DNA of 64,000 nucleotides from UBA1413 sp964650525 (GTDB taxonomy: Bacteria; Bacteroidota; Bacteroidia; Bacteroidales; Prolixibacteraceae): NCBI GenBank assembly GCA_964650525.1, contig CAZYUA010000008.1, positions 1-64,000 on the forward strand, given 5' to 3'. Positions 35,576 to 44,252 of this stretch are shown here, piece after piece. The position numbers were made by a program, and so were the translations under genes. A model generated the notes under the pieces. That model had not been told where the DNA came from, did not search any database, and was given only the letters and a program-made list of their open reading frames with translations. Position 1 is the first letter of the stretch, and the number at the start of each line of letters is the position of its first letter.

Positions 35576-37066
35576 ATGGTGAGGTTTAGCGTCGTAACGG
35601 ATTACGGAACTCAACTGATGGAAGACCGGGGGGACCGTTCCCTGCTGGAGATCCTCAGGGAAACAGGATCCTCCGTCTATGCTCCCTGCGGGGGCAGGGG
35701 AACCTGCGGAAAATGCCTGGTAACTGTTTACGGTGAGGGAGAGACGCTGGCCTGCACCTGGTTCCCGAAAGAGGGATCTGTTGTCATTCTTCCCGGGGAA
35801 GAAGAAGCCTCTATCCTGGTATCCCAGACAGGATTCCTGGAAGATTGGCCTCTGGCACCCAACCCCCTGGGTTACCGGTCCCCTGCCCCCACCGGGATCG
35901 CCATAGATATCGGAACTACCACCCTGGTTCTCTACTTCGTGGACCTGGTGTCGGGCGTCATCCGTAAAATAGCCTCCCTGCTGAATCCCCAGCGTGTTTA
36001 CGGCGCCGATGTGATTGCCCGGATCCGTTACTGCCAGGAACACGAACAGGGAACCTCCGAACTTCAGCAATCCCTGACAGATGCCATCAACCGCGAATTA
36101 GACGGGTTCGCAGCCCGGGAACTACCAGACCGGTCTTGTTTTGAAAAAGTGGTTCTCTCGGGAAATACCGCCATGCTCCATCTTTTCTTAGGCGAAAACC
36201 CGGTTTCCCTGGCCACAGCCCCTTTCACCCCGCGTTTCACCACCAGTCAGTTGCGGTCAGGCAGAACTTCTGGGCTTCATGTACATCCCGATGCAATAGT
36301 GACGACACTGCCCTGCCTAACGGCCTTTGTCGGTGCTGATATCGTTGCAGGACTTGCCGCCCTCAAAAACCCCCCGCCCAATTTCCTCTTCCTGGATATC
36401 GGCACCAACGGGGAGATTGCCCTGGCTGCCGGCCACAAGGTTTTTACCTGCGCCACAGCTGCCGGCCCGGCATTTGAGGGTGCCGGGATCTCCTGCGGGA
36501 TGGGAGCCGTTTCCGGTGCCATCTCCTCATTCAGCGAACCAGGATCATTCCGGGTTATCGGCCATTCCCTGCCGGCAGGCATTTGTGGTTCAGGACTGAT
36601 CGACGCAACAGCCTGGATGGTTACCCATAGGATTGTCGACGAAACAGGCTTTCTGGAAAAACCCTTCGACATAGCCCCACCCTATGGCATTACCATCACC
36701 CCGCAGGACATCCGCGAAGTACAGCTGGCAAAATCAGCCATTGCTGCCGGGATCTCCGTTCTTCTGAGACATGCCGGCCTTACCTTTGACGATCTCGACG
36801 CCCTGTTCCTGGCCGGAGGTTTCGGAAACACCATCAGCCTCCGCTCTGCAGCTGCCATCGGGCTGATTCCTCCGCAACTGATCCCTAAAACTTTCCCGGT
36901 CGGGAACAGCGCCGTCGCCGGCGCTCTCCTGTTCTTAAAAAACCCTGCCTTCGAATCGAAAATCAACCGGATTCTGCAACAATCAGAATACCTGGAGCTG
37001 TCAAACCGGGATGATTTCACCCTGGAATTTGCCATAAACATGGATTTCCACCCCTCTCCTGCCTGA
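35576..37066 (+). CDS. 2Fe-2S ferredoxin/ASKHA-domain protein (RamA/DUF4445-like corrinoid activator)
   Basis: A 496-residue protein. The N-terminal ferredoxin fold carries CGGRGTCGKC plus a downstream Cys in LACTWF, the ligands of a 2Fe-2S cluster. It is followed by a long DUF4445 ASKHA ATPase-like domain (IAIDIGTTTLVLYFVDL at about 110, LFLDIGTNGEIAL, AGPAFEGAGISCGMGAVSGAI, LFLAGGFGN). Relatives such as RACo or RamA reductively reactivate corrinoid methyltransferases with ATP. No corrinoid protein or methyltransferase gene is in this window, so the partner is unknown. ATG at 35576 is favoured over GTG at 35561. Confidence 0.85.
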   Translation: MVRFSVVTDYGTQLMEDRGDRSLLEILRETGSSVYAPCGGRGTCGKCLVTVYGEGETLACTWFPKEGSVVILPGEEEASILVSQTGFLEDWPLAPNPLGYRSPAPTGIAIDIGTTTLVLYFVDLVSGVIRKIASLLNPQRVYGADVIARIRYCQEHEQGTSELQQSLTDAINRELDGFAARELPDRSCFEKVVLSGNTAMLHLFLGENPVSLATAPFTPRFTTSQLRSGRTSGLHVHPDAIVTTLPCLTAFVGADIVAGLAALKNPPPNFLFLDIGTNGEIALAAGHKVFTCATAAGPAFEGAGISCGMGAVSGAISSFSEPGSFRVIGHSLPAGICGSGLIDATAWMVTHRIVDETGFLEKPFDIAPPYGITITPQDIREVQLAKSAIAAGISVLLRHAGLTFDDLDALFLAGGFGNTISLRSAAAIGLIPPQLIPKTFPVGNSAVAGALLFLKNPAFESKINRILQQSEYLELSNRDDFTLEFAINMDFHPSPA

Positions 37067-37118
37067 ACCTGAAATCGCCCCTTGGAATAAGGAGGAGACA
37101 ACCAGCCCTTATTTTTGT

Positions 37119-37126
37119 TACATTTG
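37119..37126 (+). promoter_or_regulatory. Promoter -7 box for the DUF4197 gene
   Basis: TACATTTG matches TAnnTTTG in the 167-base gap after the ASKHA gene, 108 bases before the ATG. No matching -33 TTG was found. Confidence 0.35.
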
Positions 37127-37233
37127 TTCGGGCCTGCCGGAACCGGAAATTGTTGTCACCACGATGTCCTTAAACCAGGCATCTTGGATTATCCGGCCAT
37201 CGGCCCCGTTCGAACCTTTTAATACCCTTCAGG

Positions 37234-37992
37234 ATGAAAAAAAACAGACGCATGACCTGGATTCTGCTATTTTCCCTTTTTATAACAGCAGGATGTGCTG
37301 AACTTCAGCAGATTCTGAGTACCGTGTTGACGGACCAGCCGTTGACGAACACCGAGATCATTGCAGGGCTGAAACAAGCTCTTTCAATCGGAACCGACTC
37401 TTCGGTTTCCCGGATCTCCCGCACCGACGGGTATTACCGGGACCAGTTGATTAAAATCCTCCTGCCTCCCGAAGCTGAAATCATTACCGAGAACCTTTCA
37501 AAACTGCCGGGAGGCGACAAACTGGTAGAGGATGTGATCCTGAGGATCAACCGGTCGGCCGAAGAAGCTGCAAAAGAGGCGCTTCCCATCTTTGTTTCCA
37601 GCATTACGGCCATGACCCTATCCGACGGACTGGGAATCCTGAAAGGAGGAGAGAACGCAGCCACCGAATATTTCAGGACTGCCACCTACGACCAGCTCTA
37701 CAATCTTTACAAACCCAAAATCCAAGCAGCCATCGACAAAAAGCTGGTTGGCAATATCAGCACATCAGACTCGTGGAACAAGCTTACGTCGGAATGGAAT
37801 AAGGTGGCTGGTTCGGTGGTGGGAAGGATCACAGGACTGAAGCCAGTGAATGTTGACCTTGATCAGTACCTGACCAACAAAGCCCTGGAGGGTCTGTTCC
37901 TCAAAATCGCCGCTGAAGAGAAAAAGATAAGGACCGATCCGCTTGCGCGGGTCACGGAACTACTGAAACGGGTGTTCGGCGCCAGGGTTTAA
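37234..37992 (+). CDS. DUF4197 domain lipoprotein
   Basis: A 252-residue protein with a lipoprotein signal (LFITAGCAELQQIL) and a DUF4197 domain over most of its length. Family features visible are LTNTEIIAGLKQALSIGTDSSV, the YYRDQLIKILLP block and the central LSDGLGILKGGENAATEYFR motif, followed by SWNKLTSEWNKV. The family is helical, periplasmic and of unknown function, and is widespread in Bacteroidota and Proteobacteria. It has its own likely promoter and is convergent with the wbqC operon. Confidence 0.85.
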   Translation: MKKNRRMTWILLFSLFITAGCAELQQILSTVLTDQPLTNTEIIAGLKQALSIGTDSSVSRISRTDGYYRDQLIKILLPPEAEIITENLSKLPGGDKLVEDVILRINRSAEEAAKEALPIFVSSITAMTLSDGLGILKGGENAATEYFRTATYDQLYNLYKPKIQAAIDKKLVGNISTSDSWNKLTSEWNKVAGSVVGRITGLKPVNVDLDQYLTNKALEGLFLKIAAEEKKIRTDPLARVTELLKRVFGARV

Positions 37993-38096
37993 ACAGGGGT
38001 CCATACTTACAGGTCCCATCCCCACGGGCTGCTTTCCAAAATCCTTACTCAAGGCAGGATTCCCCTGCTTCTGCAATGCCAGAGTCCGGGTTTTGT

Positions 38097-38762
38097 TTAG
38101 CTGACCCTTTCTTCCCGGGTAAACATCCCGGCTGCACCCGAAACCAACACGGATGCAGCCCCCGGTCCGGTATTGAACAGCAGATCCAGGATACTCAGAT
38201 TGGGGATGAAAGGGAACTTATTTTCAAAAACCTGGGTGTAGGGCTGAACCCGGAGGGCTGACTCCCTATCTGCGGACTTGTGATGCAGGAGGTTCATCCT
38301 GTAGTCGGTAAAGGATACGGGAACTCCGCCGCAACGTTCGGTCAGCAGGATTTCCTTCTTCAGATTTATCAACTCCAGGATTTTCAGGAAAAGTCCGGTA
38401 TTAAAATCAAAAAGAAAAGAATAGTGCCGGGTATAAAAGGGTTCGATATCGTCGGCATAAAATCGGAAAAACGGAGAATTTCCATAGGCAGAGAAAAGGG
38501 TCCGCCAGTGAATGCGTTGCCAGGGTTCATAAGTGGCAATACGGATATCCCGGACAGGAGCATTGATTGTAGGTTTGTGCACCACAGGAATTATGAGATT
38601 CAGGGGTCCGTTGGCTCCCAGGATGGTGCACCGGTTCCTCCAGGTTTGTTTCCGGTAATGTTCAAAAGGGTCCAGATAGATCAGGTCGTATCCTGCAACC
38701 AGCAGGAAATACGCTACCGGTCCGCCATAGGCCGTTGACAACAATGCCGCCCCCTGCTTCAT
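38097..38762 (-). CDS. WbqC-like family protein
   Basis: A 221-residue WbqC family protein (PF08889). Members occur near polysaccharide and lipopolysaccharide genes and also as single genes across Bacteroidota; the activity is unproven. Seen here are the N-terminal AYFLLVAGYDLIYLDPFEHYRKQTWRNR pattern, the IRIATYEPWQRIHWRTLFSAYGNSPFF block and YSFLFDFNTGLFLKIL. It begins 5 bases after the lapA-like gene and is the last gene of the dapB-lepB operon. Linkage of WbqC to lepB is common in this phylum. Confidence 0.85.
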   Translation of the reverse strand: MKQGAALLSTAYGGPVAYFLLVAGYDLIYLDPFEHYRKQTWRNRCTILGANGPLNLIIPVVHKPTINAPVRDIRIATYEPWQRIHWRTLFSAYGNSPFFRFYADDIEPFYTRHYSFLFDFNTGLFLKILELINLKKEILLTERCGGVPVSFTDYRMNLLHHKSADRESALRVQPYTQVFENKFPFIPNLSILDLLFNTGPGAASVLVSGAAGMFTREERVS

Positions 38763-38767
38763 CGGCC

Positions 38768-39187
38768 TTAGTCCTTAAAAAAACGGTCTGCCAGGGTCCT
38801 CCTGGGTACCTCCGGAGGTCTCTCCTCTTCCGGTTCATCCATCTCGATGCCTTCGGGATCGGGTTTTACGGCTGGGAAGTGGCCACTCTCCCTCCTTTCC
38901 TCCTGCAATTCTTCATTTTCCTCCCTGGTATGTTTCAATTCCTTTTTCAGCTTCCAGATGCGGGAAAGAAGTGAGAAAAAAGGTATCAGGTAGCCAAGCA
39001 GTAAACAGATGACCATCAGAAGGGCCAGGGGGATACCCTCAAGGTTCCAGAAAAATAGCTTCACAGCCACCTTGCCCTGGTTCTGCAGGGTAAAAATCAC
39101 GAGCAGGACAGCCAGCCCAAGGAATAGGATCCATCGGGTGCTCACACCGTTTCCGGGCGATGATCCGGGATGATCAGGATCTGTCAT
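38768..39187 (-). CDS. LapA-domain (DUF1049) membrane protein
   Basis: A 139-residue protein with two membrane helices (WILFLGLAVLLVIFTLQNQGKVAVKLFFW and ALLMVICLLLGYLIPFFSLL). These carry the LapA/DUF1049 signature (TLQN...V.F..W). A cytoplasmic coiled coil (IWKLKKELKHTREENEELQEERRE) and an acidic Pro-rich tail follow. Proteobacterial LapA helps regulate lipopolysaccharide synthesis; a similar envelope role here is only inference. It lies 10 bases after lepB and 5 before wbqC. Confidence 0.8.
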   Translation of the reverse strand: MTDPDHPGSSPGNGVSTRWILFLGLAVLLVIFTLQNQGKVAVKLFFWNLEGIPLALLMVICLLLGYLIPFFSLLSRIWKLKKELKHTREENEELQEERRESGHFPAVKPDPEGIEMDEPEEERPPEVPRRTLADRFFKD

Positions 39188-39197
39188 GCACTGCTTT

Positions 39198-40541
39198 TTA
39201 TTTCATCTTGTGAATATTCCTGAACAACCGGTTAAATCGTATGTTGCCGGGGAACCTTTTGTCCTTGTCGAGGGAGAGCCAGATGAGTATGGCCTTGCCG
39301 ACGACATGGTCTTCCGGTACAAACCCCCAGTAACGGGAGTCTGCTGAATTGTGGCGGTTATCGCCCATCATCCAGTAATAATCCATTTTGAAGGTGTAAC
39401 TGCCGGCAGGCTGGCCGTTGATATACACCAGACTGTCCCTGACCTCCACCTCATTGTTCTCATAAATATCCAGGATCCGGTGGTAAAGAGGAAGGTTTTC
39501 CGGGGTAAGGGTTATGGTTTCACCCCGGGAGGGGACTTTCAGCGGTCCGAAATGATCCACATTCCAAGGGAACCGGCTGTCGCAGGGGAAAATATCAGGG
39601 TTCCACCGGCCTGGTTCATCGGTCATTTTGGTGGTCTCGACCACGTTGGTAAAGCGGCTGAGCTGATCGTTCATGGCTGCCGTGAGAGGAAGGGTATATT
39701 GCATTCCCCCGAATCCCTGCTGGTCGGCGTGAGATATGCCCAGCCGGTCGAAGGCCCTGGGGTTGATGGAACTGGTTGCCTTTACCAGGTAGTTGTATTG
39801 CATCCCCTCATGCTGTTTCTGTTGTTGTCCGTTAATAAACAGGATTCCCGCCCTGATCTCCAGTTCATCGCCGGGGATGGCTACACACCTCTTGATATAG
39901 TTTTCCCGCTTGTCGACCGGCCGGGCAATGACCCCGCCAAAATTCCGCTCATCGCTCCATACCGTGTTACGGCCATACATGCGTTTCAGCTGGTAATAAC
40001 TCTGGTTCTGGACTTTCAGGGCTACCGTGTCTCCTTCGGGAAAATGGAAAACCACAATATCGTCGTTTTTAATCTTCCCCAGGCCGGCAATCCGCCGGTA
40101 GGGCCGCTTGATCCATTCCACATACGACTTCTTACTGCTGAACGGAAGGGTGTTATGAATAAAGGGAACACTCAGGGGAGTATTCGGGAGCTTCGGACCG
40201 TACGCAGTTTTGCTAACAAACAGGTAATCACCGATCAACATGGTTTTTTCCATGGAAGAGGTCGGGATGGTATAGGCTTCGATAAAAAAAAGGCGGATGA
40301 AGGTGGCAGCAATGACAGCAAAAATGATGGCATCGATCCACTCCACCAGGACGGTTTGTTTGCCTCCGGGTGGATCTTTCTTTTTCCAAAAGGCCCAATG
40401 GACTTTCTTGGTGATGTAAATATCAAAGATTACGGCCAGACCGGCCAGCCACCAGTAATTTCCGAGCCACAGGACCCATAAAAGGTAGAGTGCGGCTACT
40501 GTGCCGAATTTGAACCACTTATTTCCCAGGATATTTCTCAT
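39198..40541 (-). CDS. lepB: Signal peptidase I
   Basis: A 447-residue inner-membrane protease that removes signal peptides of secreted proteins. N-terminal membrane segments are followed by the catalytic motif IPTSSMEKT (Ser96) and the Lys motif NYIKRCVAIPGD (Lys217). The C-terminal GDNRHNSADSRYWGFVPEDHVVGKA signature is present. It is longer than E. coli LepB because of a large insertion between Lys and the C-terminal motif, as is usual in Bacteroidota. It follows dapB by 9 bases. Confidence 0.95.
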   Translation of the reverse strand: MRNILGNKWFKFGTVAALYLLWVLWLGNYWWLAGLAVIFDIYITKKVHWAFWKKKDPPGGKQTVLVEWIDAIIFAVIAATFIRLFFIEAYTIPTSSMEKTMLIGDYLFVSKTAYGPKLPNTPLSVPFIHNTLPFSSKKSYVEWIKRPYRRIAGLGKIKNDDIVVFHFPEGDTVALKVQNQSYYQLKRMYGRNTVWSDERNFGGVIARPVDKRENYIKRCVAIPGDELEIRAGILFINGQQQKQHEGMQYNYLVKATSSINPRAFDRLGISHADQQGFGGMQYTLPLTAAMNDQLSRFTNVVETTKMTDEPGRWNPDIFPCDSRFPWNVDHFGPLKVPSRGETITLTPENLPLYHRILDIYENNEVEVRDSLVYINGQPAGSYTFKMDYYWMMGDNRHNSADSRYWGFVPEDHVVGKAILIWLSLDKDKRFPGNIRFNRLFRNIHKMK

Positions 40542-40550
40542 AACTAATGC

Positions 40551-41267
40551 TTATAAATTCAACATGTCCCGCATCGTCAGGATTCCGTGATGATCCCTGC
40601 AAAATTCCACAGCCATGACTGCTCCGAGGGCAAACCCGCGGCGGCTTTTGGCATGATGGGTAATTTCCAAGAAATCATCATCGGAATCCCACGTCACGGT
40701 GTGGATCCCGGCGACAAGACCGGTTCGGTCGGAGGTAATAACGAGCTCGCCAACACCAGGGTCCGGGTGGTTCACCCATCCGGTTTTTCCGGGCAGAATG
40801 CCGACCAGGTCTTCAGCCAGCGAAATGGCGGTTCCGCTGGGGGCATCCTTTTTCCCGGCATGATGAATCTCCCTGATGGAAGGCTGGTACTCCGGACGCT
40901 GAGCCATGAGAGTTGCCAGTCTGCGGTTCATTTCAAAAAAAAGATTCACCCCTACGGAGAAGTTACTCGCATAGAAAAAGGTCCCTCCCCGTTCCCGGCA
41001 ACACGCCAACACCTCTTCACGCCGGTGAAGCCAGCCGGTGGTCCCGCTGACAACCGGCACGCCCGCATCAAAACAGGCAAGGTAATTCCCCACTGCTGAT
41101 TCCGGCACCGTGAACTCAACAGCCACATCACAGACCTCCCGGTTCAGCCTTACAAGATCCCCCGCATTTCCCTCATCGATGATCATAGGAACAGAATGAC
41201 CCCGCTCAAGGGCTATCCGCTCAATCTCCCTGCCCATCCTGCCATATCCGATCAGTACAATCTTCAT
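40551..41267 (-). CDS. dapB: 4-hydroxy-tetrahydrodipicolinate reductase
   Basis: This 238-residue enzyme reduces HTPA to tetrahydrodipicolinate in lysine and diaminopimelate synthesis. The N-terminal MKIVLIGYGRMGREI is the NAD(P) site. It is short of the longer frame to 41342, whose first 25 residues match no family. The catalytic block REIHHAGKKDAPSGTA and SGTTGW are intact. It is the first gene of a four-gene operon with lepB, the lapA-like gene and wbqC, and has a promoter box about 100 bases upstream. Confidence 0.95.
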   Translation of the reverse strand: MKIVLIGYGRMGREIERIALERGHSVPMIIDEGNAGDLVRLNREVCDVAVEFTVPESAVGNYLACFDAGVPVVSGTTGWLHRREEVLACCRERGGTFFYASNFSVGVNLFFEMNRRLATLMAQRPEYQPSIREIHHAGKKDAPSGTAISLAEDLVGILPGKTGWVNHPDPGVGELVITSDRTGLVAGIHTVTWDSDDDFLEITHHAKSRRGFALGAVMAVEFCRDHHGILTMRDMLNL

Positions 41268-41365
41268 TTTCCCGGATAAAACTCCACTATCAGCCGATAA
41301 ACAACAGGATGCAGACCTTCGGTTCTCCCAACCGCACCCCATCTTTCGTTATCACCGGCAGATCA

Positions 41366-41373
41366 CAAAGATA
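41366..41373 (-). promoter_or_regulatory. Promoter -7 box for the dapB-lepB operon
   Basis: On the minus strand TATCTTTG matches TAnnTTTG. The predicted start near 41360 gives a 5' leader of about 93 bases to the dapB ATG. No TTG lies at the right distance upstream. Confidence 0.45.
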
Positions 41374-41710
41374 TAATTATCATCCGAATATGCCTGAATT
41401 CCTGTTTCTGAAAAGCTCCTTTTAAGCCAGCAACCTGAAACTGCCGGTAAAACAACGAAAAGACCAACCGGGGAAAGATTCCGGATGCAAATTTCCCTTC
41501 CTTTTCTTTACTTTGCTCCCTGGCCGGAAGAATTAGCTGCCGGCAAGTCCAAACCAAAGAAGGACGGCCTGTATCCGGAAAAAACCCTGATGAGGTGCAG
41601 GCACAATCCGTTCAGGGGCTTCTTGGAGACCATCTTGCCGGAGCTCCCTTACTGACTGAGAGTTTTCGTGCAGGGCGAATAGGTATTTTTCATGGATAAT
41701 GGCATAAAAA
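41374..41710. other. Gap between dapB and the HAD gene
   Basis: About 340 bases between divergent genes. I see no gene, tRNA or riboswitch. TTTACTTTG near 41510 is a near-miss to a plus-strand promoter box. A CTGATGAG string near 41590 lacks the rest of a hammerhead core. Confidence 0.4.
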
Positions 41711-42544
41711 ATGAATCGAATCAGACTGGTAGCCACCGATCTCGATGGCACATTTTTGCGGAACGATAAGAGCATCAGCAGGGCTAACCTGGAAGCGCTC
41801 CATCGCCTGGGCAGCAAGGGTGTGGTAAGGGTGGCAGCCACCGGGCGAAATCTTCACAAGTACCACGAGGTGATACCCGGGGAGGTTCCTTTTGACTATG
41901 TCGTATACAGCACCGGCGCAGGAATTTTCAGGACAAGCGACCGGCAGCATCTCTACACCCGGAACATCCCGGCTGCTATTGGAAACCAGATCATCCGGCT
42001 TTTCATTGCCGAAGACCTGAACTTCCACGCTTTCTGGCCTGCTCCTGAAAACCACCACCTCTGGTACCACCGGGGCCCGGAAAAATGCCCCGAATTCGAA
42101 CGCTATTTTGAATTTCATAATTCTCTGGCCTGTCCCCTGCCTGACGCCGGATCGGTATCGGGCGACCTTTGCCAGTTCCTGGTGGTAGTGCCGGGGAATT
42201 TGCACCGGTACAGCCATTTAAGGGAAAAAATCGAACGGGAATCGCCCGAAATCCGTGTCATACGCACCTCTTCTCCCCTGATGACCGGTTATATCTGGCT
42301 GGAAGTGTTCCACCGGACTGTCTCCAAAGGAAATGGCGTACTGCACCTGTGCAAAAGTCTCGGGATTCCCCCTGAAGAAACCCTGGGCATCGGAAACGAT
42401 TATAACGACATTGACCTGCTTGAATGTACAGGCCATTCCTACCTGACCGACAATGCCCCGGACGAGTTGAAGGAACATTTCAGGCTGGTGCCCAGCAACG
42501 AAGAGGATGCCTTCGCCCGTGTAGTGGCAGGGTTCGACCACTGA
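41711..42544 (+). CDS. HAD superfamily (Cof-type) phosphatase
   Basis: A 277-residue HAD-IIB (Cof/YbiV-like) hydrolase of phosphorylated sugars or cofactors. Motif I is VATDLDGTFL with both catalytic aspartates. Motif II is near VAATGR, the lysine lies in RTVSKGNGV, and motif IV is IGNDYNDIDLLE. A cap domain occupies the middle. The substrate is not predictable. It is transcribed away from dapB. Confidence 0.9.
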   Translation: MNRIRLVATDLDGTFLRNDKSISRANLEALHRLGSKGVVRVAATGRNLHKYHEVIPGEVPFDYVVYSTGAGIFRTSDRQHLYTRNIPAAIGNQIIRLFIAEDLNFHAFWPAPENHHLWYHRGPEKCPEFERYFEFHNSLACPLPDAGSVSGDLCQFLVVVPGNLHRYSHLREKIERESPEIRVIRTSSPLMTGYIWLEVFHRTVSKGNGVLHLCKSLGIPPEETLGIGNDYNDIDLLECTGHSYLTDNAPDELKEHFRLVPSNEEDAFARVVAGFDH

Positions 42545-42609
42545 CCCTCGCGGCGGAACCCGGCTCCCTGCTCCGTGCGGTAACCCGGGTATTTCTTACT
42601 TAAATTCTT

Positions 42610-42617
42610 TACCTTTG
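42610..42617 (+). promoter_or_regulatory. Promoter -7 box for the membrane protein/glycosyltransferase pair
   Basis: TACCTTTG matches TAnnTTTG, 65 bases after the HAD stop. Transcription would start near 42624, which supports translation from the ATG at 42657 or the following Met codons rather than a TTG at 42615. Confidence 0.45.
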
Positions 42618-42656
42618 CAAATCCCGGCCGGGAAAATCAGGCAACCCTTGCCAGGG

Positions 42657-43316
42657 ATGAAAATCATGAACCTGAATAATCAAAACATGGAAAAATGGAG
42701 TGCCGGCAATACCAGGGAGCTCCTGTTTTTTGCCTCCCGCGTAATTCTTTATTCGTTGCTGATGGTGCTCCTGAATGCCGTCTTCTTTTACGATGCCCGG
42801 CATGCTACGGCGACCGGAAAATTCGGAGAACTGTCGGGGACAGAAATTCTGCAGGAGCTCTTTCTTTTCCTTTCAGGAGTACTTTTCCTGATAACCGGCC
42901 GTAAGGATAAAACGCTTGCACCGGTTACCAACCTGGTATCGCTCTTGTTTTTCATGGCTTTCATCCGGGAATTCAACAACCAGCTGGAATATTGGTTTTA
43001 CCTGGTGCTTCCGCTGGCACTGCTTTCCGGCTGGCTTCTCCTTCGCAACAGGCACGTGCTGTTCCCCGCCCTGCTCCGCTTTATCAGAAAACCGGAAATT
43101 CCCTGGTTTATAGCCGGATTCCTGGTCACTTTTGTTTTCAGCCGTTTTTTTGGCCGGACTGCCTTCTGGGAAGCATTGCTGGAAGGGAACTACTCGCGGT
43201 GGGCTAAAAATGCAGCCGAAGAAGGGGTCGAGTTGCTGGGTTGTTCCTTTTTCCTGATTGCAGGCATAGAAATCCTGGTTTCCACGCGTAAAAACAGGAA
43301 AAACAACGCCCTATGA
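42657..43316 (+). CDS. Uncharacterised six-helix membrane protein
   Basis: About 219 residues with six hydrophobic helices (for example VILYSLLMVLLNAVFFY, FLFLSGVLFLITG, YWFYLVLPLALLSGWLLL, GFLVTFVFSRFFG and LLGCSFFLIAGIEILV). A conserved-looking FIREFNNQLEYW lies between helices 3 and 4. I do not recognise the family. The stop overlaps the next start by four bases, so it is made together with the glycosyltransferase and may anchor it or handle its lipid-linked product. Later Met codons at 42666 and 42687 are alternative starts. Confidence 0.75.
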   Translation: MKIMNLNNQNMEKWSAGNTRELLFFASRVILYSLLMVLLNAVFFYDARHATATGKFGELSGTEILQELFLFLSGVLFLITGRKDKTLAPVTNLVSLLFFMAFIREFNNQLEYWFYLVLPLALLSGWLLLRNRHVLFPALLRFIRKPEIPWFIAGFLVTFVFSRFFGRTAFWEALLEGNYSRWAKNAAEEGVELLGCSFFLIAGIEILVSTRKNRKNNAL

Positions 43317-44182
43317 GAGTTGCCGGCTTTACCTTTATCAGGAATGCCATCCTGTACGATTTTCCGGCAGAAGAAGCAATCACCTCTGTATTACCGCTTT
43401 GCGATGAGTTTTTCGTGGCTGTCGGCAGGTCCGGAGATGGGACTCTAGACAGGATCCGTACCCTTTCGCCCGGGAAGATCAGGATTATCGAAACGGAGTG
43501 GGATGAGACACTGTACAGCGGAGGCGCCGTTTATGCCAGCGAAACCGACAAAGCCTTCGATGCCATTCCCGGTATTTACGACTGGTGTTTTTACATCCAG
43601 GGCGATGAAGTTCTGCACGAGAAGTACCTTGGGCCGGTCAGGAGTGCCATGCAGCGGTGGCTCAACGACCAGGAGGTGGAAGGATTGCTGTTCCGCTACC
43701 GTCATTTTTACGGAACCTACGATTATGTGGCGGATTCCCGGCACTGGTACCGGCAGGAGGTACGCATTATCCGCAACAACAAGAAGATCCGCTCTTTCAG
43801 GGATGCCCAGGGATTCCGCATCGGGCAGCGGAAAATCCGGGTTGCCCCAGCAGATGCCGAGATATACCATTACGGATGGGTAAGGCACCCGAGGGACATG
43901 CAGGAGAAAATCGACGCTGTCAGGAAATTTTACCAGGGCGAAGACCAACCGGTGCCCGCTGCCGGGGAATTTGATTTCGGAAAACACTACGATTCCCTGA
44001 TCCGGTTCGAAGGAACCCATCCCCGGGTTATGCAGGAGAGGATCGACCGGCTGAACTGGAAAGTGGAGGTGGATACCCGGCGCCGCCATTTCAACCTCCG
44101 GTACGCGATTCTGTACTGGGTTGAAAAGATCACCGGCATCCGGCCCTTTGAGTTCAGGAATTACAAGATCATCCGCCCCTGA
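43313..44182 (+). CDS. Family 2-like glycosyltransferase
   Basis: A 289-residue cytoplasmic or membrane-associated glycosyltransferase with a GT-A-type start: GFTFIRNAILYDFPAEEAITSVLPLCDEFFVAVGRSGDGT, RIIETEWDE and YIQGDEVLHEKYL in place of a DxD motif. It contains several Tyr/His-rich segments and no clear membrane helix. The sugar donor and acceptor are unknown. It overlaps the membrane protein gene upstream (ATGA) and is convergent with the nucleotidyltransferase gene, so a small sugar-transfer cluster is plausible. Confidence 0.82.
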   Translation: MRVAGFTFIRNAILYDFPAEEAITSVLPLCDEFFVAVGRSGDGTLDRIRTLSPGKIRIIETEWDETLYSGGAVYASETDKAFDAIPGIYDWCFYIQGDEVLHEKYLGPVRSAMQRWLNDQEVEGLLFRYRHFYGTYDYVADSRHWYRQEVRIIRNNKKIRSFRDAQGFRIGQRKIRVAPADAEIYHYGWVRHPRDMQEKIDAVRKFYQGEDQPVPAAGEFDFGKHYDSLIRFEGTHPRVMQERIDRLNWKVEVDTRRRHFNLRYAILYWVEKITGIRPFEFRNYKIIRP

Positions 44183-44252
44183 TACCCCAACAACAGCATC
44201 TCCCTTCGTCCCGGGGATTGCAGGGGTTCACCGGGCAGGTACTTCACCCTGG

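Noticed and set aside
41267..41342. Longer dapB start at 41342
   Set aside because: The extra 25 residues match no DapB N-terminus; the standard MKIVLIGYGRMG start is at 41267.
41580..41610. CTGATGAG string followed by a small GTGC/GCAC stem, like a hammerhead ribozyme core
   Set aside because: The required GAAA after stem II and the flanking helices are absent.
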